The notes under the pieces: generated by a model
The model's input: the letters and a program-made list of their open reading frames with translations, nothing else
Database searches by the model: none
What the model was told of the DNA's origin: nothing
Translations under genes and position numbers: made by a program
Shown here: one piece after another, positions 56,178 to 64,000 of the stretch
Layout of the letters: each line of letters opens with the position of its first letter
How positions within the stretch are numbered: the first letter of the stretch is position 1
Source: Salipaludibacillus neizhouensis
Lineage (GTDB): Bacteria > Bacillota > Bacilli > Bacillales > Salisediminibacteriaceae
Length of the DNA: 64,000 bases
Assembly: GCF_002886185.1 (NCBI RefSeq)
Contig: NZ_NJAW01000037.1
Span: 1-64,000, forward strand
Direction of reading: 5' to 3'

Positions 56178-57862
56178 TGAATCAATCAAATCTTGCTTTT
56201 AAAAATAATCACTATGAACCTGAAATAGGCGTTGATCCTAGAGACGGAAAGCTGGCCTTTTATTATGTAGTTATTGCATTTTCCGCTTTTTTACTTGGGA
56301 TATTAGGAGGGTTACTGCAAGGGCTTTCCCGTGGCGGAATGATTGAATTACCGAGTTGGCTTGGCTACTATCAAATACTGACTGCTCACGGTGTACTTCT
56401 CGCGTTAGTATTTACTACCTACATTATATATGGTTTTTTATATGCTGGGATGAGTAGAACACACGGTGCATTCTCCCCTAGATTAAGAAAAACAGGTTGG
56501 ATTGGCTTCATTCTTACTTCTTTAGGTACCGGAATGGCTACCGTGATGATTCTCGCTAACGAAGCTTCCGTACTGTATACATTTTATGCCCCTTTGCAGG
56601 CTCACTATATTTTTTACTTTGGATTAGTTTTCTTTATAGTCGGAACTTGGGTCACTGGTATTCCTATGCTTGTTCATTATTTCAAATGGAAAAAGACACA
56701 TCCCGGCGAACCAGCACCGTTATTTGGATTCATGACTACAGCAACTATTCTTCTCTGGATCATAGCGGGCTTAGGTGTTGCAGCGACAGTTATAGGACAA
56801 ATGATTCCGTGGGCACTCGGAATGACTGATGAAATCAATGTCGTCTTAAGCAGATCCCTTTTTTGGTATTTCGGACACCCGCTCGTCTATTTTTGGATTA
56901 TGCCGGCTTACATGGTCTGGTATTTAGTAGTTCCTAAGGTCATTGGCGGTAAACTATTCAGTGCCTCTTTAGCAAAATTAGCATTTGTTTTGTTTCTTTT
57001 ATTCTCTATCCCCGTCGGTTTTCACCATCAGCTGATGGAATCAGGAATATCTGTTTTCTGGAAATATGTCCAGACAATCTTAACTTTTGTAGTTGTCGTC
57101 CCATCCCTATTGACCGCATTTTCTATCTTTGCTACATTCGAGCAAACAGGACGTGAATAAGGTGGAAGAGGCTTGTTCGGATGGATGAGAAGATTGCCTT
57201 GGGACGATGTACGTTTCTTTGCCCCTTTTATGGGGATGTTATTTTTTATTCCTGCTGGTACAGGTGGAATTATTAATGCAAGCTTCCAATTGAATTCCGT
57301 GATTCATAATACCTTATGGGTAGTGGGGCATTTCCACATAACGGTAGGAACAACTGTTGTCTTGACCTTTCTCGGAATGAGCTTTTGGCTGATCCCTGTT
57401 ACAACCGGAAGAAGGCTGACGAAGCACATGAATCGTTCAGGAATGGTTACAACATGGCTATGGGCGATCGGAATGTTTCTCATGTCTGGCGCTATGCATA
57501 TTCTTGGTTTATTCGGCGCACCTCGCCGCACAGCTTATACAACCTATCAGGATAGCCCTCAGGCTTTAAGTTGGTTCGATGGAATTTTCGCTAGTCATAT
57601 AACAGTAGGGATTGGAGGAGTAGTGTTAACGGCTGCCGGACTGCTGATGTTCTATAACTTTATTTATATGTCTTGGTTCGCTCCGAAAGGACATACAGAG
57701 TTCCCACTAACACCTGATCCGGATGATATGGTCACGACGCCTAAATATTTGGATAACTGGAAACTCTGGGGTGCCATAGCAATCGCGCTCATCCTTTTCG
57801 CATACACTATACCGATGATTGAAATCATTTTTGATGCTCCCCCCGGCTTACCCGGATACTAA
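56174..57862 (+). pseudogene. cbaA: ba3-type cytochrome c oxidase subunit I gene with one in-frame stop
   Basis: Catalytic heme-copper subunit. The frame starts MMNQSNLAFKNNHYEPEIGV and runs 328 residues to TFEQTGRE, then TAA at 57158-57160. The same frame continues GGRGLFGWMRRLPWDDVRFF to the natural end at 57862, so a single codon (for example AAA to TAA) splits a ~562-residue subunit. Before the stop lie the low-spin heme His (ILTAHGVLLA), the CuB His and cross-linked Tyr (FGHPLVYFW) and the CuB His pair (GFHHQLM). After it lie the two heme His (VVGHFHITVG). The truncated product would lack the high-spin heme ligand and cannot be active. Subunits II and IIa are intact, so the loss is probably recent, or the base is a sequencing error. 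Confidence 0.9.
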
Positions 57863-58000
57863 GAAAAACGGCATAGCCGTCTTTTATTAAATACAGCGTG
57901 ATCTTTTTAGCCACCCCCGAGTAGCACCTACGAAGTGTGTGTAGGTGCTACTCGAAAGGAGGTGGGTTTCCCTTGATACGTGTGGCGTAAAGATAGCTGT
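57861..58000 (+). repeat. Nested palindromic repeat, copy D
   Basis: Starts at the subunit I stop codon with ACGGCATAGCCGT and CTTTTATT (terminator-like). Outer arms ACAGCGTGATCTTT..GCCAC / GTGGCGTAAAGATAGCTGT enclose a perfect inner hairpin at 57919-57953 (GAGTAGCACCTAC / GTAGGTGCTACTC) and GGTGGGTTTCCC. Confidence 0.85.
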
Positions 58001-58023
58001 CATTTTATACTTTCTTATCTGTT

Positions 58024-58070
58024 AAAAAAGACTCACTGGCAAAATAACTTAGCCGGTTGAGTCTTTTTTT
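58024..58070 (+). terminator. Terminator of the oxidase operon
   Basis: AAAAAAGACTCA.CTGGC / GCCGG.TGAGTCTTTTTTT stem downstream of repeat copy D. Confidence 0.8.
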
Positions 58071-58152
58071 GAAATTCCCTTCATATTAACCCCCGAAATA
58101 GGGTATAGTTTTTTAGACAGCACTAATTGCCGTCAAAAAGGAGGACCCTTCT

Positions 58153-59496
58153 ATGGAGACAGACAAACTAACGGTACTCACAATCAAATATTTAAAAGAT
58201 AATAGTAAAGAAACGTTCAAGGAAATGGTAGAAGAACTCCACCCATATGACTTCGCTGAATTATACCGGGCATTGCCTGAAAAACATCATTTTAAATTCC
58301 TTACATACTTAAGCACAAAACACATCGCTGCTTTAATGATGGAATTAGAGCCGGATATGCAAAAAGAAGTCTTATTGAAGTTAGGTATTGAGAAGTCTTC
58401 AAAAATCATGGATATCATGGATAATGATGACTTGGCTGACCTTTTAAGTGAGATTTCAGAAGAAGAGTTAGAGGAATACCTAGCAGCAATGCAACAGGAC
58501 GAATCTCAAGCAGTTCAACAATTAATGAGTTACGAACCGGAAACGGCCGGGGGGATCATGACGAGCGAGTTTGTATGGCTCCGTGATTATTACACGGTTC
58601 GAGATGCGGTCGAAAAATTTAAGAGTTTTGCTGAAATCACTCGTAATATTTATTACCTTTATGTCATTGACGAGGAGAAAAAATTAGTTGGAGTAGTGTC
58701 ATATCGGGACTTACTGCTAGCCGATATGGATGAGAAAATCCATGATATTATGTTTAATCGAGTACTCTCCGTCTCTCTTGACACAGACCAAGAAGACGTC
58801 GCTCAATTAATACAAAGGTATGACTTCCTCGCTGTTCCGGTAGTCGACGAAAAGGAAGCACTTAAAGGAATTGTCACTGTCGATGATGTTATTGATGTCA
58901 TTCATGATGAGGCTCAGGAAGATATTGAAAAGCTATCCGCTTCAGGTAAAGACATTGATTTCCAAACAACTGCAAGTGTTGCTGCTTACCGGCGCTTGCC
59001 TTGGCTCATCCTATTATTATTTATCGGTTTGGTTTCCGGAGGGATCCTGGATTCGTTTGAAAATACATTGGATCAAGTCGTTGCACTTATATTTTTTATG
59101 CCGATGATTGCTGGTATGACAGGAAACACAGGAACTCAATCTTTAGCAGTTGTTGTGCGTGGCCTTGTAACAAATGATATTGATCGCAAGACAGTTACGA
59201 AACTCGTTTGGCGTGAATTCAAAGTAGGAATAATTATCGGATTAGTATGTGGACTTTTAGTATTTCTCGTGGCTATGGCTTGGCAATCATTTATGTTCGG
59301 CATCGTGGTTGGCGTCTCTTTAATTGCCACAATATTAATTGGTACAATGGCCGGAACTATTATTCCATTAATTCTCTATCGTGTAGGGCTTGATCCTGCC
59401 GTTGCTTCTGGGCCATTAATTACCACCTTAAATGACATCTTCTCGTTATTAATATATTTCGGGATAGCAACAAGTCTCATGCATTTTCTTATATAA
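58153..59496 (+). CDS. mgtE: Magnesium transporter MgtE
   Basis: Mg2+ channel of the inner membrane. 447 residues with AAAAAGGAGG before ATG 58153. Domain order: N-terminal superhelical domain (1-130, with LHPYDFAELYRALP), two CBS domains (about 140-260, including YEPETAGGIMTSEFVWL and IVTVDDVIDVIHDEA), a plug helix and five membrane helices. The pore signature is FFMPMIAGMTGNTGTQSLAV, and the C-terminal VGLDPAVASGPLITTLND is also conserved. No M-box Mg2+ riboswitch is visible in the short upstream region; regulation is probably through the CBS domains. Confidence 0.97.
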   Translation: METDKLTVLTIKYLKDNSKETFKEMVEELHPYDFAELYRALPEKHHFKFLTYLSTKHIAALMMELEPDMQKEVLLKLGIEKSSKIMDIMDNDDLADLLSEISEEELEEYLAAMQQDESQAVQQLMSYEPETAGGIMTSEFVWLRDYYTVRDAVEKFKSFAEITRNIYYLYVIDEEKKLVGVVSYRDLLLADMDEKIHDIMFNRVLSVSLDTDQEDVAQLIQRYDFLAVPVVDEKEALKGIVTVDDVIDVIHDEAQEDIEKLSASGKDIDFQTTASVAAYRRLPWLILLLFIGLVSGGILDSFENTLDQVVALIFFMPMIAGMTGNTGTQSLAVVVRGLVTNDIDRKTVTKLVWREFKVGIIIGLVCGLLVFLVAMAWQSFMFGIVVGVSLIATILIGTMAGTIIPLILYRVGLDPAVASGPLITTLNDIFSLLIYFGIATSLMHFLI

Positions 59497-59564
59497 TAAG
59501 AAAAATTGCATTGCAGCAAAAAAACTTAGTGTCTTTTTTTCTATTTTGTTGCTTTTGTTATAAC

Positions 59565-59900
59565 GGAAGGTTGTTTTGGAAGAATTACCGCTCGCTTTCC
59601 GTGGATGATCCGCGAGCCTCCTCGAGCACACGAACGCTCTGTGGGGTCTCGCTTGGATCATTCTTCCACAGGAGTCTCGCGGATTCTTCCAAACAACAAA
59701 CTTTTAGAAAGGCATTTTACGTAACTGTTACTGGTTTTGAAAAACTCGAAGTAGCGAAGGCGGCGACTCCTGCGGGATTAGCAATAGCTGAAGACCCCGG
59801 AGGATGGTCTTTGTCCGAGGTGGCTAAAGCATTGCCCGCGGAAAGCGTCCACCTAGAGCGGATTCGAGTTCCTCTGTTCAAAGTAAAACAACAAGTCTCT
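59565..59900. repeat. GC-rich dispersed repeat in two inverted halves
   Basis: The left half (59567-59700) is bounded by GTTGTTTTGGAAGAAT and ATTCTTCCAAACAACAA, which are inverted repeats. The right half (about 59735-59905) contains GTAGCGAAGGCGGCGACTCC, GACCCCGGAGG and GCCCGCGGAAAGCGTCCACC, and ends AAAACAACAA. Both halves share GCTTTCCGNGG and GGGGTCT in opposite orientations. GC content is much higher than the surroundings. It resembles the widespread GC-rich intergenic repeats of Bacillaceae. No protein is encoded; an open frame across it is incidental. Confidence 0.7.
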
Positions 59901-60012
59901 TATGAATTGTTGTTTTACCGGCATTCAGAAGCTACTATTTGCATTTTCATAAAATATCAAAGTTTCCAAAACAACTTTTTTATAACTCTTTTAACCCGCT
60001 TTAAGATTTGAA

Positions 60013-60918
60013 TTATTTTGATAGCATTCCACGAATTGCAAAACTTACATTTTGCGGTCTTTCCGCTAAGCGACGCATAAAGTAGGCGTACCAGTCTTCC
60101 CCGAACGGAACATAAACTCGCATCTTGTAACCTTCACTTGCAATATCTGTTTGAAGTTGCGTACGAAACCCATAAAGCATTTGAAATTCAAATTCGTCTT
60201 TACCAATGTTATTTTCTTTGGTAAATGCCTTTACTTTATCAATGATTCGGTGATCATGTGTTGCAACTGCAGCGTAACTGCCATTTAACATATGAGATTT
60301 AATGATATTTAAATAATTTTGGTCTACTTCTTCTTTTTGTTGATATGCAACGTCAGGAGCCTCCTTGTACGCCCCTTTAATGAGTCTCAAATTTATTCCT
60401 TCCAACAATCGGATATCGTTTTCTGAACGATACAAGTATCCTTGAATCGCGGTTCCTACATTGCTAAATTGTTGACGCAATTCCTGCAAAAGGTCTAGTG
60501 TCGCATCGAGGTGAGAATAATCTTCCATGTCTATTCTGATAAAGTTTCCATGCCCTTGCGCTATTTCTAAAATTCTGAGCATATTGTCTCTACACAAATT
60601 TCGATCTATATCAAGACCAAGAGAAGTGAGTTTAAGAGATAAATTACAATCTACACCAGACTCAGCTATTGCATCCAATGTTTTTACACAGTATTCCATA
60701 GATTCGATGGCTTCTTCACGATTATTAACAAATTCGCCTAAATGGTCGACTGTTGCAGCTAATCCCTTTTCATTTAACTCCCGAACCGTTTTCATTGCTT
60801 CATTAATTGTTTCACCAGCAATGACTGTTTTAGCTCCAAACTTCGGTCCCCATTTTGTTGCACGATTCTTCACAAATTTATTCTGGGATAGGAACAGGAA
60901 AAAACTTCTAGTAATCAT
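60013..60918 (-). CDS. putB: Proline dehydrogenase
   Basis: FAD enzyme that oxidises proline to pyrroline-5-carboxylate. ATG 60918 is the likely start (GAGAGGGG upstream), giving 301 residues. The family barrel motifs are visible: LSLKLTSLGLDIDRNLCRDN, IRIDMEDYSHLDATLDLL, GTAIQGYLYRSENDI, LRLIKGAYKEAPDVAY, AAVATHDHR, FEFQMLYGFRTQLQ and RVYVPFGEDWYAYFMRRLAE. Last gene of a three-gene minus-strand operon with rocD and putC; substrate and product flow through both neighbours. Confidence 0.96.
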   Translation of the reverse strand: MITRSFFLFLSQNKFVKNRATKWGPKFGAKTVIAGETINEAMKTVRELNEKGLAATVDHLGEFVNNREEAIESMEYCVKTLDAIAESGVDCNLSLKLTSLGLDIDRNLCRDNMLRILEIAQGHGNFIRIDMEDYSHLDATLDLLQELRQQFSNVGTAIQGYLYRSENDIRLLEGINLRLIKGAYKEAPDVAYQQKEEVDQNYLNIIKSHMLNGSYAAVATHDHRIIDKVKAFTKENNIGKDEFEFQMLYGFRTQLQTDIASEGYKMRVYVPFGEDWYAYFMRRLAERPQNVSFAIRGMLSK

Positions 60919-61020
60919 CTCGACTAAACCCCTCTCTTTATCATGAAAATTCATGTTTAATCAATATAGAAACTGTTATCACTTTCTTTCTAGGTTTGTT
61001 ATTCTACCGGATTTTAGACC

Positions 61021-62214
61021 CTAAACCGATAGCACGTCTTTAATTTGTTCAATCGCCCAATCTAAGTCTTCTTGGGATATGACTAGCGGCGGAGCAAATC
61101 GAATGACGTTTTCATGCGTTTCTTTACAAAGTAAGCCTTTTTCTTTCAATTTCTCACAGTATGAACGCGCTGGTTCCGATAATTCTACGCCGATAAATAA
61201 CCCTTTTCCTCTTACTTCTTTGATCTTCGGATTACGAATCGCTTTTAATTGCTCTATGAAATAGGTTCCCATTTTCAAAGATCTTTCGGCTAAGTTTTCT
61301 TCCTCGATTACAGCGAGTGCTGCAATGGAAACGGCGCTTGCTAAAGGGTTTCCACCAAAGGTTGATCCATGAGAGCCAGGTTCAAAAACACCTAATATAT
61401 TTTCATTGGCACACACCACCGAGATCGGCATAACGCCACCCCCAAGTGCTTTGCCTAAAATATACATATCAGGCTCGACATTTTCCCAATCGCACGCAAA
61501 CATTTTACCAGTCCTGGCAAGCCCGCATTGAATTTCATCCGCCACGTACAGAACATTATTTTCTTTACACACATCATAGGCTTCCTTTAGAAATCCTTCA
61601 GGCGGAATATTAATCCCTGCTTCACCTTGTATCGGCTCAAATAAAAATGCAGCTGTGTTTGAAGTAATCGCAGATTTTAACGCTTCAATATCGCCATAAG
61701 GAATAATTTTAATCCCAGGTAACATTGGTCCAAAATCTTTTCGATTATCTTCGCTGGAAGATAAGGAGACAGCTGTCATCGTTCGTCCGTGAAAATTATC
61801 CTCACAAACGATCACTTCCGCTTTATCCTTTTCTACTCCTTTTACGCGATACGCCCAGCGGCGAACAGCTTTAACAGCTGTTTCCACCGCTTCGGCGCCC
61901 GTATTCATTGGAAGAATCATATCTTTATTCGTTAATGAAGATACCTTTTTAAAAAACGGACCTAACTGATCATTATGAAACGCCCGTGATGTTAGCGTGA
62001 TTCGATCTGCCTGATCCTTTAAAGCTTGAATAATTTTTGGATGCCGGTGTCCCTGGTTAACTGCGGAATACGCGCTAAGCATATCGATATAGCGGTTCCC
62101 TTCAGGATCTTCCACCCATACTCCCTCAGCTTTAGAAATAACGATGGGAAGAGGATGATAATTTCTTGCCCCATACTTTTCTGTCACGTCCATGATGTCT
62201 GTAGATCTTGTCAT
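61021..62214 (-). CDS. rocD: Ornithine aminotransferase
   Basis: PLP class III aminotransferase that converts ornithine and 2-oxoglutarate to glutamate semialdehyde and glutamate. 397 residues. Signatures: [60 protein letters not shown], the PLP motif [20 protein letters not shown] and the Schiff-base lysine in [34 protein letters not shown] follows. Between putC and putB, so the semialdehyde/P5C product is oxidised by the upstream gene's enzyme. Confidence 0.97.
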   Translation of the reverse strand: MTRSTDIMDVTEKYGARNYHPLPIVISKAEGVWVEDPEGNRYIDMLSAYSAVNQGHRHPKIIQALKDQADRITLTSRAFHNDQLGPFFKKVSSLTNKDMILPMNTGAEAVETAVKAVRRWAYRVKGVEKDKAEVIVCEDNFHGRTMTAVSLSSSEDNRKDFGPMLPGIKIIPYGDIEALKSAITSNTAAFLFEPIQGEAGINIPPEGFLKEAYDVCKENNVLYVADEIQCGLARTGKMFACDWENVEPDMYILGKALGGGVMPISVVCANENILGVFEPGSHGSTFGGNPLASAVSIAALAVIEEENLAERSLKMGTYFIEQLKAIRNPKIKEVRGKGLFIGVELSEPARSYCEKLKEKGLLCKETHENVIRFAPPLVISQEDLDWAIEQIKDVLSV

Positions 62215-62261
62215 GTTATTGCCTCCTTCTGACTTTTGTCTAATAGAGGTAAACTCACTTC

Positions 62262-63812
62262 TTAAAACATGTCAGAAACAGTTTTAGGCTGAAGGAAGTT
62301 TAATAGATAATCTGGTCCGCCTGCTTTGGAATCTGTACCAGACATATTAAATCCACCAAACGGGTGATAACCTACAATTGCCGCTGTGCAACCACGATTG
62401 AAATAAAGGTTTCCGACATGGAAGTCCTGGCGAGCCTGTTCTAAATGTTCCCGATTATCAGAAATGACTGCTCCTGTTAAGCCATATTCTGTATTGTTGG
62501 CAATATCGATTAACTCATCAAAGTCTTTTGCCTTTGAAAATCCAACGACCGGGCCAAAAATTTCTTCTTGCATGATTCGTGATTTAGGATCCAAATCTGC
62601 AAAGACAGTCGGTTGAATAAAATATCCTTCTGAATTATCGCCATTGCCGCCTGTCATGAGTTTTCCTTCTTTTTTACCAATCTCAATGTAATCCAAGACC
62701 TTATCAAACGCGGCTTGGTCATTGACTGGACCCATAAACTTCGAGTTATCGTTAAACGTTGCACCTACCGTTAATTCTTTCGTTCTATTAACTACTTTAT
62801 CTAGTACTTCATCATATACATCCTCATGGATAATAGCTCTTGAACACGCGGAACACTTTTGTCCTGAGAATCCAAATGCAGAGTATGTGATCGCCTCTGC
62901 AGCTAATTCAAGATCTGCTGTATTATCGACGATGATCGTATCTTTTCCACCCATCTCCGCAATGACACGCTTCATCCAAATTTGTCCTTCTTGTACTTTA
63001 GCAGCTCGTTCAGCAATATGAAGCCCTACTTTTTTAGAACCGGTAAAGTTAATGAATCGAGTTCGAGGATGGTCGACTACATAATCACCCATCTCTGCAC
63101 TGCTACCAGGTATATAATTTACAACACCGTCTGGTAAGCCGGCTTCTAGTAAAACTTCCATAAATTTATAGGCAATAACCGGTGTTGTTTTTGCTGGCTT
63201 TAATAACATCGTATTTCCTGCAACCATTGGTCCTACTGTCGTTCCCGCCATGATCGCAAAAGCAAAGTTCCAAGGCGAGATCGCAATACCGACACCTAGT
63301 GGGATATAGTTAAATGTGTTGTTTTCTACTTCTCTGGAATTTATTTCTACGCCATCTTTTAAACGCAACATTTGCCGTGCATAATACTCTAAAAAGTCAA
63401 TGGCTTCCGCTGTATCTGCATCTGCCTCTTTCCAAGGTTTTCCCGCTTCATATGTTAACCAAGCTGAGAATTCATGCTTTCTTCGACGGATCATTCCAGA
63501 AGCGCGGAAAAGAATATTCGCTCTCGCTGCCGGATCCCATTTTTTCCAAGTTTGAAAAGCAGCATCTGCTGCTTGCATTGCTTTCTCTGCAAGCTCTTGG
63601 CTACACTTTGAGACATAGCCTATCACTTCTTTTTTATTCCCTGGGTTCTCCGATACCGTTTTATCATCAGTAAATATTTTTTCTCCATTAATAATGAGAG
63701 GATATTCCTTACCTAGTTCCCCTTTAACATAATTCAATGCCTCTTCGTATTCTTTACGGTTCTCTTCCATCGTAAAATCCGTAAACGGCTCGTGCTTATA
63801 AGGTACTACCAT
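62262..63812 (-). CDS. putC: L-glutamate gamma-semialdehyde (P5C) dehydrogenase
   Basis: Oxidises glutamate semialdehyde to glutamate with NAD+. ATG 63812 with GAAGGAG upstream gives 516 residues. Aldehyde dehydrogenase landmarks: [20 protein letters not shown], the cofactor-binding [11 protein letters not shown], the general base Glu in [14 protein letters not shown], the catalytic Cys in [12 protein letters not shown] and the C-terminal [20 protein letters not shown]. First gene of the operon, preceded by a sigma-54 promoter. Also comparable to RocA of B. subtilis. Confidence 0.97.
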   Translation of the reverse strand: MVVPYKHEPFTDFTMEENRKEYEEALNYVKGELGKEYPLIINGEKIFTDDKTVSENPGNKKEVIGYVSKCSQELAEKAMQAADAAFQTWKKWDPAARANILFRASGMIRRRKHEFSAWLTYEAGKPWKEADADTAEAIDFLEYYARQMLRLKDGVEINSREVENNTFNYIPLGVGIAISPWNFAFAIMAGTTVGPMVAGNTMLLKPAKTTPVIAYKFMEVLLEAGLPDGVVNYIPGSSAEMGDYVVDHPRTRFINFTGSKKVGLHIAERAAKVQEGQIWMKRVIAEMGGKDTIIVDNTADLELAAEAITYSAFGFSGQKCSACSRAIIHEDVYDEVLDKVVNRTKELTVGATFNDNSKFMGPVNDQAAFDKVLDYIEIGKKEGKLMTGGNGDNSEGYFIQPTVFADLDPKSRIMQEEIFGPVVGFSKAKDFDELIDIANNTEYGLTGAVISDNREHLEQARQDFHVGNLYFNRGCTAAIVGYHPFGGFNMSGTDSKAGGPDYLLNFLQPKTVSDMF

Positions 63813-63863
63813 GAACAATCCACTCCTTCATTAAAATTATTAAAATTTTCTACACTTTTATAA

Positions 63864-63882
63864 TATGCAATTATCATGCCAA
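63864..63882 (-). promoter_or_regulatory. Sigma-54 (SigL) promoter of the putC-rocD-putB operon
   Basis: On the minus strand TTGGCATGATAATTGCATA: the -24 GG (63879-63880) and -12 GC (63867-63868) are exactly ten bases apart, matching TTGGCAC-N5-TTGCW. It lies about 52 bp before the start codon. Such promoters need an enhancer-binding activator; RocR plays this role for arginine/ornithine genes in B. subtilis. Confidence 0.85.
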
Positions 63883-63923
63883 CTTTTAAACAACCGGCAA
63901 TTCAAGTAATTAATTACTTCAGT

Positions 63924-63983
63924 CCGCAAAATAAATTTGCACTGAAAAATATTTTTGCACCTAATCGCCATAAATATTTGCAC
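63924..63983 (-). promoter_or_regulatory. Three tandem GTGCAAAT-type sites, candidate activator binding region
   Basis: Minus-strand GTGCAAATTTATTTTGCGG (63924-63942), GTGCAAAAATATTTTTCAG (63942-63960) and GTGCAAATATTTATGGC (63967-63983). Each is an imperfect palindrome built on TGCAAA and its complement, placed 45-100 bp upstream of the sigma-54 promoter, as expected for a RocR-like enhancer-binding protein. Confidence 0.6.
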
Positions 63984-64000
63984 TATTGGGACTATTACTT

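Noticed and set aside
58071-58152. M-box riboswitch before mgtE
   Set aside because: Only ~80 bp lie between the upstream terminator and the start codon; the conserved M-box elements are not seen.
59511-60011. 166-codon plus-strand frame
   Set aside because: It runs through the GC-rich intergenic repeat; its composition is explained by the repeat.

Overview
The window is chromosomal DNA from a spore-forming, low-G+C Gram-positive bacterium of the Bacillaceae. The evidence is a GerA-type germinant receptor operon, CmpA, a complete stressosome/SigB operon in Bacillus subtilis order, CIRCE-controlled groESL, Rex, and the ydiF-to-thiL and acpS-to-tex gene orders of B. subtilis. Several repeat types resemble those of halophilic or marine Bacillaceae, but I cannot name the genus.

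Layout. 1-12.5 kb is a decayed accessory region: gene remnants, an intact gerA-gerC-gerB operon, a nonsense-broken folA, an intact and a broken DUF3231 gene, a truncated beta-lactamase-like gene, a truncated tyrosine recombinase and an AbiF-type (Abi_2/HEPN) toxin gene with a small structured RNA in front of it. 12.5-26.5 kb is conserved core: groEL-groES, ydiL-ydiK, rex, moaC, ydiF, a DnaA-box cluster, tsaD-rimI-tsaB-tsaE-thiL, a Cys/Met PLP enzyme and a chemoreceptor. 27-40 kb holds two tandem rRNA operons with an 11-gene tRNA array, all on the minus strand. 40-55 kb is core again: sprT, cmpA, tex, the rsbRSTUVW-sigB-rsbX operon, ndoAI-ndoA, alr, ydcC, nnr, acpS and a rhomboid protease. 55.5-64 kb carries a ba3-type oxidase operon whose catalytic subunit has an in-frame stop, mgtE, and a proline/ornithine catabolic operon with a sigma-54 promoter.

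How the parts work together. RsbR/S form the stressosome and release RsbT to activate the phosphatase RsbU; RsbU dephosphorylates RsbV, which frees SigB from RsbW, and RsbX resets the system. A SigB-type promoter lies inside the operon at the end of rsbU. TsaB, TsaD and TsaE are three of the four proteins that make the t6A37 tRNA modification. The final three enzymes converge on pyrroline-5-carboxylate and glutamate.

Most notable: (1) an AbiF toxin-antitoxin-like locus with a consensus promoter, a ~45-nt hairpin RNA and a terminator just before a toxin gene broken by a single stop; (2) five otherwise readable genes each interrupted by one in-frame stop; (3) a family of ~140-bp nested palindromic repeats whose inner hairpin also occurs alone; (4) a dense DnaA-box cluster between ydiF and tsaD.
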